Shown here: piece after piece, positions 36,887 to 44,382 of the stretch
Position numbering within the stretch: the first letter of the stretch is position 1
How the letters are laid out: the number at the start of each line of letters is the position of its first letter
Assembly: GCF_030116705.1 (NCBI RefSeq)
Contig: NZ_JAOTIK010000001.1
Span: 5,484,501 to 5,548,500, forward strand
Reading direction: 5' to 3'
Length of the DNA stretch: 64,000 bases
From: Streptomyces sp. ML-6
GTDB lineage: Bacteria > Actinomycetota > Actinomycetes > Streptomycetales > Streptomycetaceae
Made by a program: the position numbers and the translations under genes
Notes under the pieces: generated by a model
Database searches by the model: none
Told to the model about the DNA's origin: nothing
The model's input: only the letters and a program-made list of their open reading frames with translations

Positions 36887-37644
36887 CGCCGCACTCCGGG
36901 CGCCACGAGTGAAGCGGCGTGCAGCGGCACTGAGACGTCCACCACCAGCTCATGCAGCCACAACATGTGGAACAACACGGGCAAGACCGCGATGGGGTCT
37001 CCCACGCTGGCAGCCCCGTCCATTAACGGCCTTGGCTCGGCGAACACTCGCCGCAAGTCGGAAACGGCATCCTCGACGCGATGCCTCGGGTGTCGGTATC
37101 CGGCCAGCCATCGAACGTTCCGCATCACGATCCCGTCCGGTGCCCCCACCAGCCGGAAGTGCCATCCGACCTGGCCGCAGGCCGATTGCGTCGCCTCGAA
37201 CTTCACCCAGTCCCGAGGTCGACGCCGGTCCACCGGGCGGCAGTCGACCACAACCGCCGAGCCGTCTTCCCGCCTCGCGAAGTAGTCCGGAGCGTGGGAG
37301 AGGCCCTTGCCGGTCTCGGAGGCCCAGAACAGCCAAAACGGCTGCGACGAGACCCCGACCACCGACGGATCGAAGTCGAGCAGCATCACGTGATCCCGCT
37401 CCAGCCAGGACTCGTACCCGATGTGCCCGCCCATCGTCGACGACCACCACAGGCCAGGCAGGTGCCGCTGGCCCTTGTACGACTTGAAATCGCGAACCGG
37501 CACGCAGCCCTCGAACCGCACCGCCCACACGTCCGCCAGCGGACGCCGGAACTCCGACCCGCTCTGGTCGACGTATCCGACCTCGAACCCCTCGGGCGGC
37601 GGCCCGCTCGCACCACCCGCCACCAGGTCTAACGCATGTCTCAC
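36883..37644 (-). CDS. tnsA: TnsA-like endonuclease (TTA codon at position 5)
   Basis: A 253-residue protein of the TnsA-like heteromeric transposase subunit family. The PD-(D/E)xK site is visible: Glu78/Glu82 in YESWLERDHV, Asp120 in HAPDYFA, then VVVDCRP, where the usual QxK is replaced by Asp134-x-Arg136. TnsA cuts the 5' ends, making the element cut-and-paste. Codon 5 is TTA, so translation should need the bldA tRNA. The GTG start has no clear ribosome-binding site, and the 99 bases to the transposon end are full of transposase-binding-like repeats, which suggests autoregulation. Confidence 0.85.
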   Translation of the reverse strand: MRHALDLVAGGASGPPPEGFEVGYVDQSGSEFRRPLADVWAVRFEGCVPVRDFKSYKGQRHLPGLWWSSTMGGHIGYESWLERDHVMLLDFDPSVVGVSSQPFWLFWASETGKGLSHAPDYFARREDGSAVVVDCRPVDRRRPRDWVKFEATQSACGQVGWHFRLVGAPDGIVMRNVRWLAGYRHPRHRVEDAVSDLRRVFAEPRPLMDGAASVGDPIAVLPVLFHMLWLHELVVDVSVPLHAASLVAPGVRR

Positions 37645-37659
37645 GACCAGCTAACCGTG

Positions 37660-37743
37660 CCGCCGGATGCAAGGTCACGCTGACCAGTGCAAAGTCCCGT
37701 GCAACTTCGATCTGACCTGTGCAAGGTCCGCCGCTACAGGACA
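37660..37743. repeat. Right-end transposase-binding-like repeats
   Basis: From the terminus inward (reverse complement) there are GACCTTGCACAGGTCAG, AGTTGCACGGGA, GACTTTGCACTGGTCAGCG and GACCTTGCATCC. The closely spaced TTGCAY-GGTCA motifs are the expected TnsB sites and overlap the likely tnsA promoter. Confidence 0.65.
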
Positions 37744-37748
37744 GCAAC
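37744..37748. repeat. Target-site duplication, right copy (GCAAC)
   Basis: The same five bases lie outside the left end at 29613-29617. Confidence 0.8.
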
Positions 37749-37802
37749 GGTGTGATCGCTCAGAGCGAACATCTCCCGGGGAACAATGGGCGGCTCAGGA
37801 GC

Positions 37803-37823
37803 ATTGAGCCTGCATAGCTCAAC
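37803..37823 (+). promoter_or_regulatory. HAIR-like HspR operator upstream of lon
   Basis: TTGAGC (37804-37809), seven bases, then GCTCAA (37817-37822). The HAIR consensus bound by the heat-shock repressor HspR is CTTGAGT-N7-ACTCAAG, and Streptomyces lon is a known HspR target. The site lies 22 bases before the lon ATG and 55 bases inside the transposon target junction, so control appears to have survived the insertion. Confidence 0.7.
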
Positions 37824-37844
37824 TTGACTGCCGAAGGGGAGATC

Positions 37845-40289
37845 ATGGCTACCGATTCCAATGCGGTCACTCCGCTCGCCCTGCCCGTGCTGCCGCTCGA
37901 CGACGAGGTCGTGCTGCCCGGGATGGTGGTGCCTCTGGACCTGTCCGACACCGATGTACGCGTCGCGGTGGAGGCCGCGCAGGTCGCAGCCCGGGACGGC
38001 GGGGGCAAGCCCGAGGTGCTCCTGGTGCCGCGGATCGACGGCACGTACGCCGCCACCGGTGTGATCGGCACCGTCGAGCAGGTCGGACGGCTTTCGGACG
38101 GAGATCCGGGCGCGCTCATCCGCGGCCGGGGCCGGGTGCGGATCGGGGCCGGGACCAGTGGGCCGGGCGGAGCGCTGTGGGTGGAGGGGACCCGGGTCGA
38201 CGCGGTCGTTCCCGACCCGCTCCCCGGTGTCGCCGCCGAGCTGGTCAAGGAGTACAAGGCGCTCGCCACCAGCTGGCTGAAGAAGCGCGGCGCCTGGCAG
38301 GTCGTGGACCGGGTCCAGCAGATCGAGGACATCTCCGCGCTCGCCGACAATTCCGGTTACTCGCCCTTCCTCACCACCGCCCAGAAGGTGCAGCTCCTGG
38401 AGACCACGGACCCGGTCGCCCGGCTGAAGCTCGCCATCCAGTGGCTCGGCGAGCACCTCGCCGAGCAGGACGTCGCCGAGTCCATCGCCAAGGACGTCCA
38501 GGAGGGCGTCGACAAGCAGCAGCGCGAGTTCCTGCTGCGGCGCCAGCTCGACGCCGTGCGCAAGGAGCTCGCCGAGCTCAACGGCGACCCGGAGGACGAG
38601 TCCGACGACTACCGGGCCCGCGTCGAGGCCGCCGACCTCCCCGAGCACGTCCGTGAGGCCGCGCTCAAGGAGGTCGAGAAGCTGGAGCGTTCCTCCGACC
38701 AGAGCCCCGAGGGTTCCTGGATCAGGACCTGGCTCGACACCGTCCTCGAATTGCCGTGGACCGAGCGGACCGAGGACGCGTACGACATCCGGGGCGCCCA
38801 GCAGGTGCTCGACGCCGAGCACGCCGGTCTCCAGGACGTGAAGGAACGCATCACCGAGTACCTGGCCGTGCGCAAGCGGCGCTCCGACCGCGGGCTCGGG
38901 GTCGTCGGCGGACGGCGCGGCGGGGCCGTGCTGGCGCTGGTGGGTCCGCCCGGCGTGGGCAAGACCTCGCTCGGCGAATCCGTGGCGCACGCCATGGGCC
39001 GCAAGTTCGTCCGCGTCGCCCTCGGCGGCGTGCGGGACGAGGCGGAGATCCGCGGCCACCGGCGTACATACGTGGGTGCGCTCCCCGGACGCATCGTCCG
39101 GGCGATCAAGGAGGCCGGTTCGATGAACCCGGTCGTCCTGCTCGACGAGATCGACAAGGTCGGCTCCGACTTCCGGGGCGACCCGGCCGCCGCCCTCCTC
39201 GAAGTCCTCGACCCGGCGCAGAACCACACCTTCCGCGACCACTACCTGGAGGTCGAACTCGACCTCAGCGACGTGGTCTTCCTCGCCACGGCCAACGTCC
39301 TCGAAGCCATCCCGGAGGCCCTGCTCGACCGCATGGAGCTGGTCAGGCTCGACGGCTACACCGAGGACGAGAAGGTCGTCATCGCCCGCGACCACCTGCT
39401 CCCGCGCCAGCTGGAGCGGGCCGGTCTGGAGAAGGACGAGGTCACGCTCGACGAGTCCGCGCTGCGCAAGCTGGCCGGCGAGTACACCCGCGAGGCGGGC
39501 GTACGGAACCTGGAACGGGCCGTCGCCCGGCTGCTCCGCAAGATCGCGGCCCAGCACGAACTGGGTGACCGGGAACTGCCGTTCACGGTCACCGAGGCGG
39601 ACCTACGGGGCCTGATCGGGCGCCCGCACCACGTCCCGGAGTCCGCCCAGGACCCGGCCGAGCGCCGGACGTCGGTGCCGGGCGTGGCCACCGGGCTCGC
39701 GGTGACCGGCGCCGGCGGCGACGTGCTCTTCGTGGAGGCGTCGCTCGCCGACCCGGAGACCGGGGCGTCCGGACTGACCCTCACCGGTCAGCTCGGCGAC
39801 GTGATGAAGGAGTCCGCGCAGATCGCGCTGAGCTTCCTGCGGTCGCACGGCGCGGAACTGGAGCTGCCGGTCGCGGACCTGAAGGACCGTGGCGTGCACA
39901 TCCACTTCCCGGCGGGCGCGGTCCCGAAGGACGGCCCGAGCGCCGGCATCACCATGACGACGGCGCTGGCCTCGCTGCTCTCCGGGCGGCTGGTCCGCAC
40001 GGACGTGGCGATGACCGGTGAGGTCTCGCTGACCGGACGGGTGCTGCCGATCGGCGGCCTGAAGCAGAAGCTGCTGGCCGCACACCGGGCCGGGATCACC
40101 ACCGTGGTGATCCCGAAGCGGAACGAGGCCGACCTGGACGACGTGCCCGCCGAGGTCCTGGACACGCTGGAGGTCCACCCGGTGACGGACGTCCGCCAGG
40201 TGCTGGAGATCGCCCTGGCCCCGGCTTCGTCCCGGACCGACGACCGGACCGACGAGAAGACCGACGAGAGGATCCCGGCCGCGGCGTGA
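37845..40289 (+). CDS. lon: ATP-dependent Lon protease
   Basis: An 814-residue full-length Lon. The N-terminal LON domain (LPVLPLDDEVVLPGMVVPLD) is followed by AAA+ with Walker A GPPGVGKTS (Lys373) and Walker B VVLLDEIDKV, then the protease domain with Ser699 in PKDGPSAGIT and the dyad Lys at about 740 in GGLKQKLLAAHR. It ends in an acidic tail with DDRTDEKTDE repeats. ATG 37845 has AAGGGGAG four bases upstream; the open frame starts seven codons earlier. It degrades misfolded and regulatory proteins. Confidence 0.97.
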   Translation: MATDSNAVTPLALPVLPLDDEVVLPGMVVPLDLSDTDVRVAVEAAQVAARDGGGKPEVLLVPRIDGTYAATGVIGTVEQVGRLSDGDPGALIRGRGRVRIGAGTSGPGGALWVEGTRVDAVVPDPLPGVAAELVKEYKALATSWLKKRGAWQVVDRVQQIEDISALADNSGYSPFLTTAQKVQLLETTDPVARLKLAIQWLGEHLAEQDVAESIAKDVQEGVDKQQREFLLRRQLDAVRKELAELNGDPEDESDDYRARVEAADLPEHVREAALKEVEKLERSSDQSPEGSWIRTWLDTVLELPWTERTEDAYDIRGAQQVLDAEHAGLQDVKERITEYLAVRKRRSDRGLGVVGGRRGGAVLALVGPPGVGKTSLGESVAHAMGRKFVRVALGGVRDEAEIRGHRRTYVGALPGRIVRAIKEAGSMNPVVLLDEIDKVGSDFRGDPAAALLEVLDPAQNHTFRDHYLEVELDLSDVVFLATANVLEAIPEALLDRMELVRLDGYTEDEKVVIARDHLLPRQLERAGLEKDEVTLDESALRKLAGEYTREAGVRNLERAVARLLRKIAAQHELGDRELPFTVTEADLRGLIGRPHHVPESAQDPAERRTSVPGVATGLAVTGAGGDVLFVEASLADPETGASGLTLTGQLGDVMKESAQIALSFLRSHGAELELPVADLKDRGVHIHFPAGAVPKDGPSAGITMTTALASLLSGRLVRTDVAMTGEVSLTGRVLPIGGLKQKLLAAHRAGITTVVIPKRNEADLDDVPAEVLDTLEVHPVTDVRQVLEIALAPASSRTDDRTDEKTDERIPAAA

Positions 40290-40335
40290 CCGTCACGGCG
40301 TGACGGACGTGGCGCCGCGCGCGCGACCGGTACGG

Positions 40336-40372
40336 ACGGCCCGCCTCCCCGGCATGACGGGGGGCGGGCCGT
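40336..40372. terminator. Strong stem-loop between convergent lon and deacetylase genes
   Basis: ACGGCCCGCCTCCCC pairs with GGGGGGCGGGCCGT around an 8-base loop (GGCATGAC). It lies 47 bases after the lon stop. Confidence 0.75.
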
Positions 40373-40496
40373 TCCGCGCGTCCGGGCCGCCCCTGCCGTC
40401 TTCGGGCCGTTCCGCGTGCTCGGGGCGGCGCGTCGGGGCCCCGGACAACGCCCCGGGGACGGTGTCCAGGGACGGTCCAGGGGCGGAAGGCGGCGC

Positions 40497-41261
40497 TCAG
40501 GGACGGTAGATGGTGCCGGGGACCGGCTCGGCGGGAGCCATCAGCTCGGGGACGGTGACGAAGGTGTAACCCTGCTTCTTCAGGGCGTCGATGATGCCCG
40601 GCACCGCGGGCACCGTGCCCTTGTAGATGTCGTGCAGCAGGATGATGCCGTCCTTGTCCGCCTGGTCCAGGATGCGCTTCTTGATCAGCGCCGAGTCGTT
40701 CGTGGAGTAGTCCTTCGCGGTGGCGCTCCACAGGATCTGGGAGAGCCCCAGCTCCTTGCTGATCTCCGAAACGGTGTCGTCGGTGCGGCCCTGCGGCGGG
40801 CGCATCAGCCGCGGCTTCTTGCCGGTTATCTCCGCTATCGCGTCCTGGGTCCTCTCCAGCTCGGCGCGTATCTCGTCCGGCTCCCGGTCCGTCAGGACCT
40901 GGTGGGTCCAGGTGTGGTTGGCCACCTCGTGCCCCTCGGCCGCGAGCCTGCGCACGGTGTCGGGGTCCTTCTTGACGTGGTTCTTGCCCAGCAGGAAGAA
41001 GGTCGCGTGCACCTTCTTCTCCTTGAGGATGTCCAGCAGGCGCGGGGTGTCCTTGCCCGGTCCGGCGTCGAAGGTCAGGGCTATGCACTTCGCCTTGCGG
41101 CAGTCCACCGGACCGAAGGAGCCCTTGGCGTCAGAACCCGCGTCCTCACGTGCCGAGCCCGGCGCGGTGGTCTCCATGGAGCAGCCGCTCAGCGTCAGAG
41201 TGAGGGCCGTCACAAGGGCGGCGGCCAACCCCGTACCGATCGACTTCGTCTTCAGGGACAA
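40497..41261 (-). CDS. Polysaccharide deacetylase (CE4) lipoprotein
   Basis: 254 residues. A lipoprotein signal ends in LSGC with lipidated Cys27. The NodB-homology domain has motif 1 LTFDAGPG, motif 2 NHTWTH (His116, His120) and motif 3 RPPQGR. In classical CE4 enzymes motif 1 is TFDDG; here the second, metal-binding Asp is Ala66, so metal binding may differ or be weak. The product is anchored outside the membrane and probably acts on peptidoglycan or another envelope glycan. Confidence 0.9.
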   Translation of the reverse strand: MSLKTKSIGTGLAAALVTALTLTLSGCSMETTAPGSAREDAGSDAKGSFGPVDCRKAKCIALTFDAGPGKDTPRLLDILKEKKVHATFFLLGKNHVKKDPDTVRRLAAEGHEVANHTWTHQVLTDREPDEIRAELERTQDAIAEITGKKPRLMRPPQGRTDDTVSEISKELGLSQILWSATAKDYSTNDSALIKKRILDQADKDGIILLHDIYKGTVPAVPGIIDALKKQGYTFVTVPELMAPAEPVPGTIYRP

Positions 41262-41315
41262 GGCGACTCACTCCTCCGTAGCTGCGCGAGCACACGATGT
41301 GCGGCGGAGAAGGAC

Positions 41316-41350
41316 TATACATAGGGTGTATACATCGGGTTTATAGGGGG
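41316..41350 (-). repeat. AT-rich direct repeats in the deacetylase promoter region
   Basis: TATACATAGGGT (41316-41327) and TATACATCGGGT (41329-41340) are followed by TATAGGGGG (41342-41350). Spacing is 13 bases. They lie 55-90 bases upstream of the deacetylase start, in GC-rich surroundings, and probably form promoter or operator sequence. Confidence 0.55.
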
Positions 41351-41399
41351 TCCTGCCCGTCGGGCCGGAGAGGAAGAGCCCGGCCGGGGGCGGGAAGTG

Positions 41400-41438
41400 G
41401 CGACGCCCCGGTGACCGGGTGGGTCACCGGGGCGTCGC
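41400..41438 (-). terminator. 17-bp perfect stem downstream of the lysozyme gene
   Basis: GCGACGCCCCGGTGACC and GGTCACCGGGGCGTCGC enclose a 5-base loop, 40 bases past the lysozyme stop. Confidence 0.8.
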
Positions 41439-41478
41439 GATGCGGGGGAGGCGTGCACGCGGCTCGCGGCGGGTCGGA

Positions 41479-42336
41479 TCAGCCGTTGGCGAGAGCCTGG
41501 AGGCGGTCGTAGGCGCCGTTGAAGCGGTCGTGGTCACCGACGTAGGGGCCGGACGAGGTGTACTGCCACATCGTGTAGAAGCCCCAGCCGGCCGGGAGTT
41601 CGCCGACGGTGGAGTTGTAGCGGGCCACCCACAGCGGGTTGGTGGTGCCGAAGCTGCTGTTGTTGCCGGTGCAGGTCTTCCACCAGCTGGTCGCGGTGTA
41701 GATGACCGCGTCGCGGCCGGTGCGCGCCTTGTACCGGTTCACGAAGTCGCGGATCCAGGAGACCATGCCGGCCTGGGTCTTGCCGTAGCACTGGTCGCCG
41801 TACGGGTTCCACTCGATGTCGAGCACGCCGGGCAGCGTCTTGCCGTCCCGCGACCAGCCGCCCCCGTTGTTCACGAAGTAGTCGGCCTGGGTGGCGCCGC
41901 TCGTGGTGTTGGGGGTGGCGAAGTGGTACGAACCCCGGATCATGCCGATGTTGTACGAGCCGTTGTACTGCTGGGTGAAGTAGTTGTTCTTGTAGTACGT
42001 GCCCTCGGTGGCCTTGACGTAGGCCCACTTCACGCCGCTGTTCCAGAGCGTCGACCAGTTGACGTTGCCCTGGTGGCCGGAGACGTCGACGCCTTCGGTC
42101 TGGACGGCGAGGGCGTCGACCGCCCCGTCGGGCTGCTTGCCCTGGCCGTCGTGGGCGATGACGCCCATGCCCATGGTCGCCGTGCCGCGTGCGGGCTTCT
42201 TGGTGGCCCTGTCGTGGTCGGCGGCGCCGGCCGCGCCCGGCAGGGCGATGAGGAGGGAGAGGGCCGCGAGCAGGGTTCCGGCCGCGGCGAGACGGGGGCG
42301 ACGGGACTTTCCGGACGTGGATCTGAGCACCGGCAT
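41479..42336 (-). CDS. Secreted GH25 lysozyme (muramidase)
   Basis: 285 residues. A signal peptide (LAAAGTLLAALSLLIALPGA, cleavage near AAGAA) is followed by a basic linker and a GH25 domain with GVDVSGHQGNVNW (first catalytic Asp), VKATEGTYY, GSYHFA and VLDIEWN (DxE pair). It cleaves peptidoglycan outside the cell. ATG 42336 has GGAGG seven bases upstream. Confidence 0.93.
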   Translation of the reverse strand: MPVLRSTSGKSRRPRLAAAGTLLAALSLLIALPGAAGAADHDRATKKPARGTATMGMGVIAHDGQGKQPDGAVDALAVQTEGVDVSGHQGNVNWSTLWNSGVKWAYVKATEGTYYKNNYFTQQYNGSYNIGMIRGSYHFATPNTTSGATQADYFVNNGGGWSRDGKTLPGVLDIEWNPYGDQCYGKTQAGMVSWIRDFVNRYKARTGRDAVIYTATSWWKTCTGNNSSFGTTNPLWVARYNSTVGELPAGWGFYTMWQYTSSGPYVGDHDRFNGAYDRLQALANG

Positions 42337-42560
42337 GGGAGTGCCTCCGAGGACTCGGTGGGGGGACGCGCTGATCCCAGGAGGCGCCCTGCGCCCCCTG
42401 CCGCATGTCATGGTGTGGACATGCCAGGCATGACTCTACGCACGTAGAAACGCGCTGCGGAAGAGGCTCCGGGCGCCGTCGTTGGTCTATGCCTGCGAAA
42501 TACTGACCGAGCTGCGGCGATGACCAGCGGCGAAAGAATTTTTCAGCAGCAGGAAAGCTT

Positions 42561-43058
42561 GTGAGGGGTGTTGACGTGCACGGGAGCGAAAGCGGTAGTG
42601 AACGCGGCGCGACCGGAGGGAGTGGTGTGGACCACGCGTTCCTCGCTCTGGAGCGCGAGTTGGCCGTCTTTCTGCGCCGGGCGCGGGCCAATTCCGGGGA
42701 GATGGCGCGCGAGGTCCATCCCGAGCTGGAGGCCGCCGCGTACGGACTCCTCGTCCGGCTGGAGTCGGCGGGGCAGCAGCGGGCCACCGATCTCGCGGCC
42801 TACTTCGGGGTGGGCAAGGCGACCATGAGCCGTCAACTGCGCGCCCTGGAGGGCCTCGGGCTGGTGGCGCGCGAGCCCGACCCGGCCGACGGCCGGGCCT
42901 TCCTGGTCCACCTCACCCCCGAGGGGCTGGCCCGGTACCGCAGCGTGCGCGACGCCCGCCGCGAGCGCTACGTCCGCAAGCTCGACGACTGGGACCGGGC
43001 CGAGGTGGCCGAACTCGCCCGGCTGCTGCACCAGTTGAACGCCCGCGCCGAGGAGTGA
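42561..43058 (+). CDS. MarR-family transcriptional regulator
   Basis: A 165-residue winged-helix protein: TDLAAYFGVGKATMSRQLRA (recognition helix), GLVAREPDPADGRAFLVHLT (wing). GTG 42561 follows AGGA; a second GTG at 42627 (reading VDHAFLALERE) has GGAGGGAG six bases upstream and may be the true start, giving 143 residues. It is divergent from the lysozyme gene across 224 bases, so it may control itself and that gene. Confidence 0.9.
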   Translation: MRGVDVHGSESGSERGATGGSGVDHAFLALERELAVFLRRARANSGEMAREVHPELEAAAYGLLVRLESAGQQRATDLAAYFGVGKATMSRQLRALEGLGLVAREPDPADGRAFLVHLTPEGLARYRSVRDARRERYVRKLDDWDRAEVAELARLLHQLNARAEE

Positions 43059-43108
43059 CGCCGGGGCGGGACGGCCGGGGCCGCCGATCCGGCCCGTCGG
43101 CTCCTTCG

Positions 43109-43220
43109 CCCTTCCGGGCCTCCGTCTTCCGGGCTCTCCGTCCTTCGGGGCTGCCGCCTTCCGGATCTCCGCCCTTCCGGATCTCCGCCCTTCCGGCCCT
43201 CCGCCCTTCGGGCTCTTCGC
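43109..43220. repeat. Degenerate CTTCCGG tandem repeat
   Basis: About eight imperfect 15-17 base units built on CCTTCCGGatCTCCGC (two identical neighbours at 43161-43190) fill the gap between the convergent MarR and PP2C-like genes. They can form many small TTCGG-type hairpins. Confidence 0.65.
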
Positions 43221-43242
43221 CCTTCGTCCCCTCAACTCTCCG

Positions 43243-44028
43243 TCACAACACCGCGTAGAGCGCCGTCGCGTCGTCATGGGTCTTGCTGCGGCGCAGATGC
43301 GTGCGCCCGACGTCCGTGCTCTCCAAGGTCCGCACCCGGTCGATCAGTCCCTGGGCCCCTTCCTTGCGCAGGACTCCCAGGCAGTCCGCCCAGTCGCCCT
43401 CGTGGAACATCTCCGTCCAGCGGGCCGCCCCGTCGGTCAGCGCGGCCAGGGCCCGCACCTGGTCGGCGGGGGTGCGTCCGGTGACCGCGCGGTCCGCCAC
43501 GGAGGGGTCGGCGGCGGCGGTGAAGAAGCCGCCCTCCTTGTTCCGTACCCGGGCGTCGGCGACCGCGGCACTGGCCAGCGAACCCGGCGGCAGGCGGTCG
43601 AGCCGGTCGTCGAGCAGGGGGCGCACGGTTCCGTCGTGCGCCTCGATCAGCAGTACGGAATCGGAGAGCACCAGATGTTCCACCCCGCCCTCGTCCCAGC
43701 GGGCCATGACGACCGTCGCCTGTGGCGTACGGACGTGAGAAAGGTCACAGGAGGTGCGGTGTGCGTCGGCGGTGCGTCGAATGGACGTGGCCAGAATCTC
43801 CTGGAGGGTCAGATCCCGTCGCGAACCGGACAGTTCCACCAGGGCGCCGCCCAGCCGCGCGGTGAACCAGGGGACCGAGTGCACACAACCGTCGTCGTCC
43901 GGGGGCGGCGTCACCCCGTCGAGCAGGACCAGCGCCCCACCCTGGCCGGACGCGGGCAGCGCGGTGGCGGCCCAGTCCTCGTTCGGACGTTCCGGGCTGC
44001 CGGCGGCGGTGGCCAGGTCGATGCGCAT
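43243..44028 (-). CDS. PP2C/PPM-type phosphatase-like protein
   Basis: A 261-residue protein with PNEDWAATA and LVLLDGVTPPPDDDG at the start, the layout of PPM-family phosphatases (NEDx, DGxG) but with altered metal motifs, QATVVMARWDEG and LVLSDSVLLI in the middle and KTHDDATALYAVL at the end (DDxT motif). It is a likely divergent or inactive serine/threonine phosphatase. ATG 44028 is preferred to the much longer open frame, which runs through promoter sequence. Confidence 0.78.
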   Translation of the reverse strand: MRIDLATAAGSPERPNEDWAATALPASGQGGALVLLDGVTPPPDDDGCVHSVPWFTARLGGALVELSGSRRDLTLQEILATSIRRTADAHRTSCDLSHVRTPQATVVMARWDEGGVEHLVLSDSVLLIEAHDGTVRPLLDDRLDRLPPGSLASAAVADARVRNKEGGFFTAAADPSVADRAVTGRTPADQVRALAALTDGAARWTEMFHEGDWADCLGVLRKEGAQGLIDRVRTLESTDVGRTHLRRSKTHDDATALYAVL

Positions 44029-44382
44029 GCGGTCAGTCTGCACGATGCCTTCACGATGTCCGCATCGGGCCGATATTGGCCTGTACCAGCAGGTCAGAGG
44101 TGCGTCGGGGTGGAAGGGGGGCCTTCGTGCGGCATGCGGGCGGGCATCCTGCCAAAGCCCGCGCGGAAGTTCCAACCGGCGGATCACGGATACCCGAGAA
44201 GGTTTGAGAGGAAACTTGTTTGCTAACTCTGGAGTGATGTTCACTCATTCAGGTGGCGGAGTGGTTGATGCGTGCCCCCCTCTCAAAAGCACTGGAATGG
44301 TCAGAAGCCGTACCAGGGGTCGGGGCGCTCATCACTTGTTGACCGTGCGTCACCTCTGCTTCAAGGGCGGACGAGTACAAGA
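44029..44382. other. Intergenic region between divergent PP2C-like and cvnA genes
   Basis: 354 bases without a gene. It holds a near-palindrome GGCCGATATTGGCC (44068-44081) close to the PP2C start and an AT-richer stretch at 44203-44245 (TTTGAGAGGAAACTTGTTTG, then TAACTC) that may contain the conservon promoter. No tRNA or small ORF could be supported. Confidence 0.5.

Larger units (their letters stand above)
29618..37743 (-). mobile_element. Tn7-like transposon, 8,126 bp, with abortive-infection cargo
   Basis: The ends are TGTCCGGTCACG (left) and, as reverse complement, TGTCCTGTAGCG (right). Aligned, they share TGTCC.GT..CG...G...TTGCAC. Both abut GCAAC, a perfect 5-bp target duplication. 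All recognisable genes inside read leftward: tnsA, tnsB, tnsC and tniQ in overlapping order, then cargo (a small conserved gene, a dead DUF4259 gene and an AIPR gene). There is no CRISPR array and no tnsD-like second TniQ in view. The element sits about 100 bp upstream of lon. The intact genes and ends suggest it could still be mobile. Confidence 0.88.

Noticed and set aside
44253..44345. Possible tRNA (GGTGGCGGAGTGG resembles a tRNA-Leu D-arm start)
   Set aside because: There is no anticodon stem with a 7-base loop, no GGTTCGAATCC-type T arm and no closing acceptor stem.
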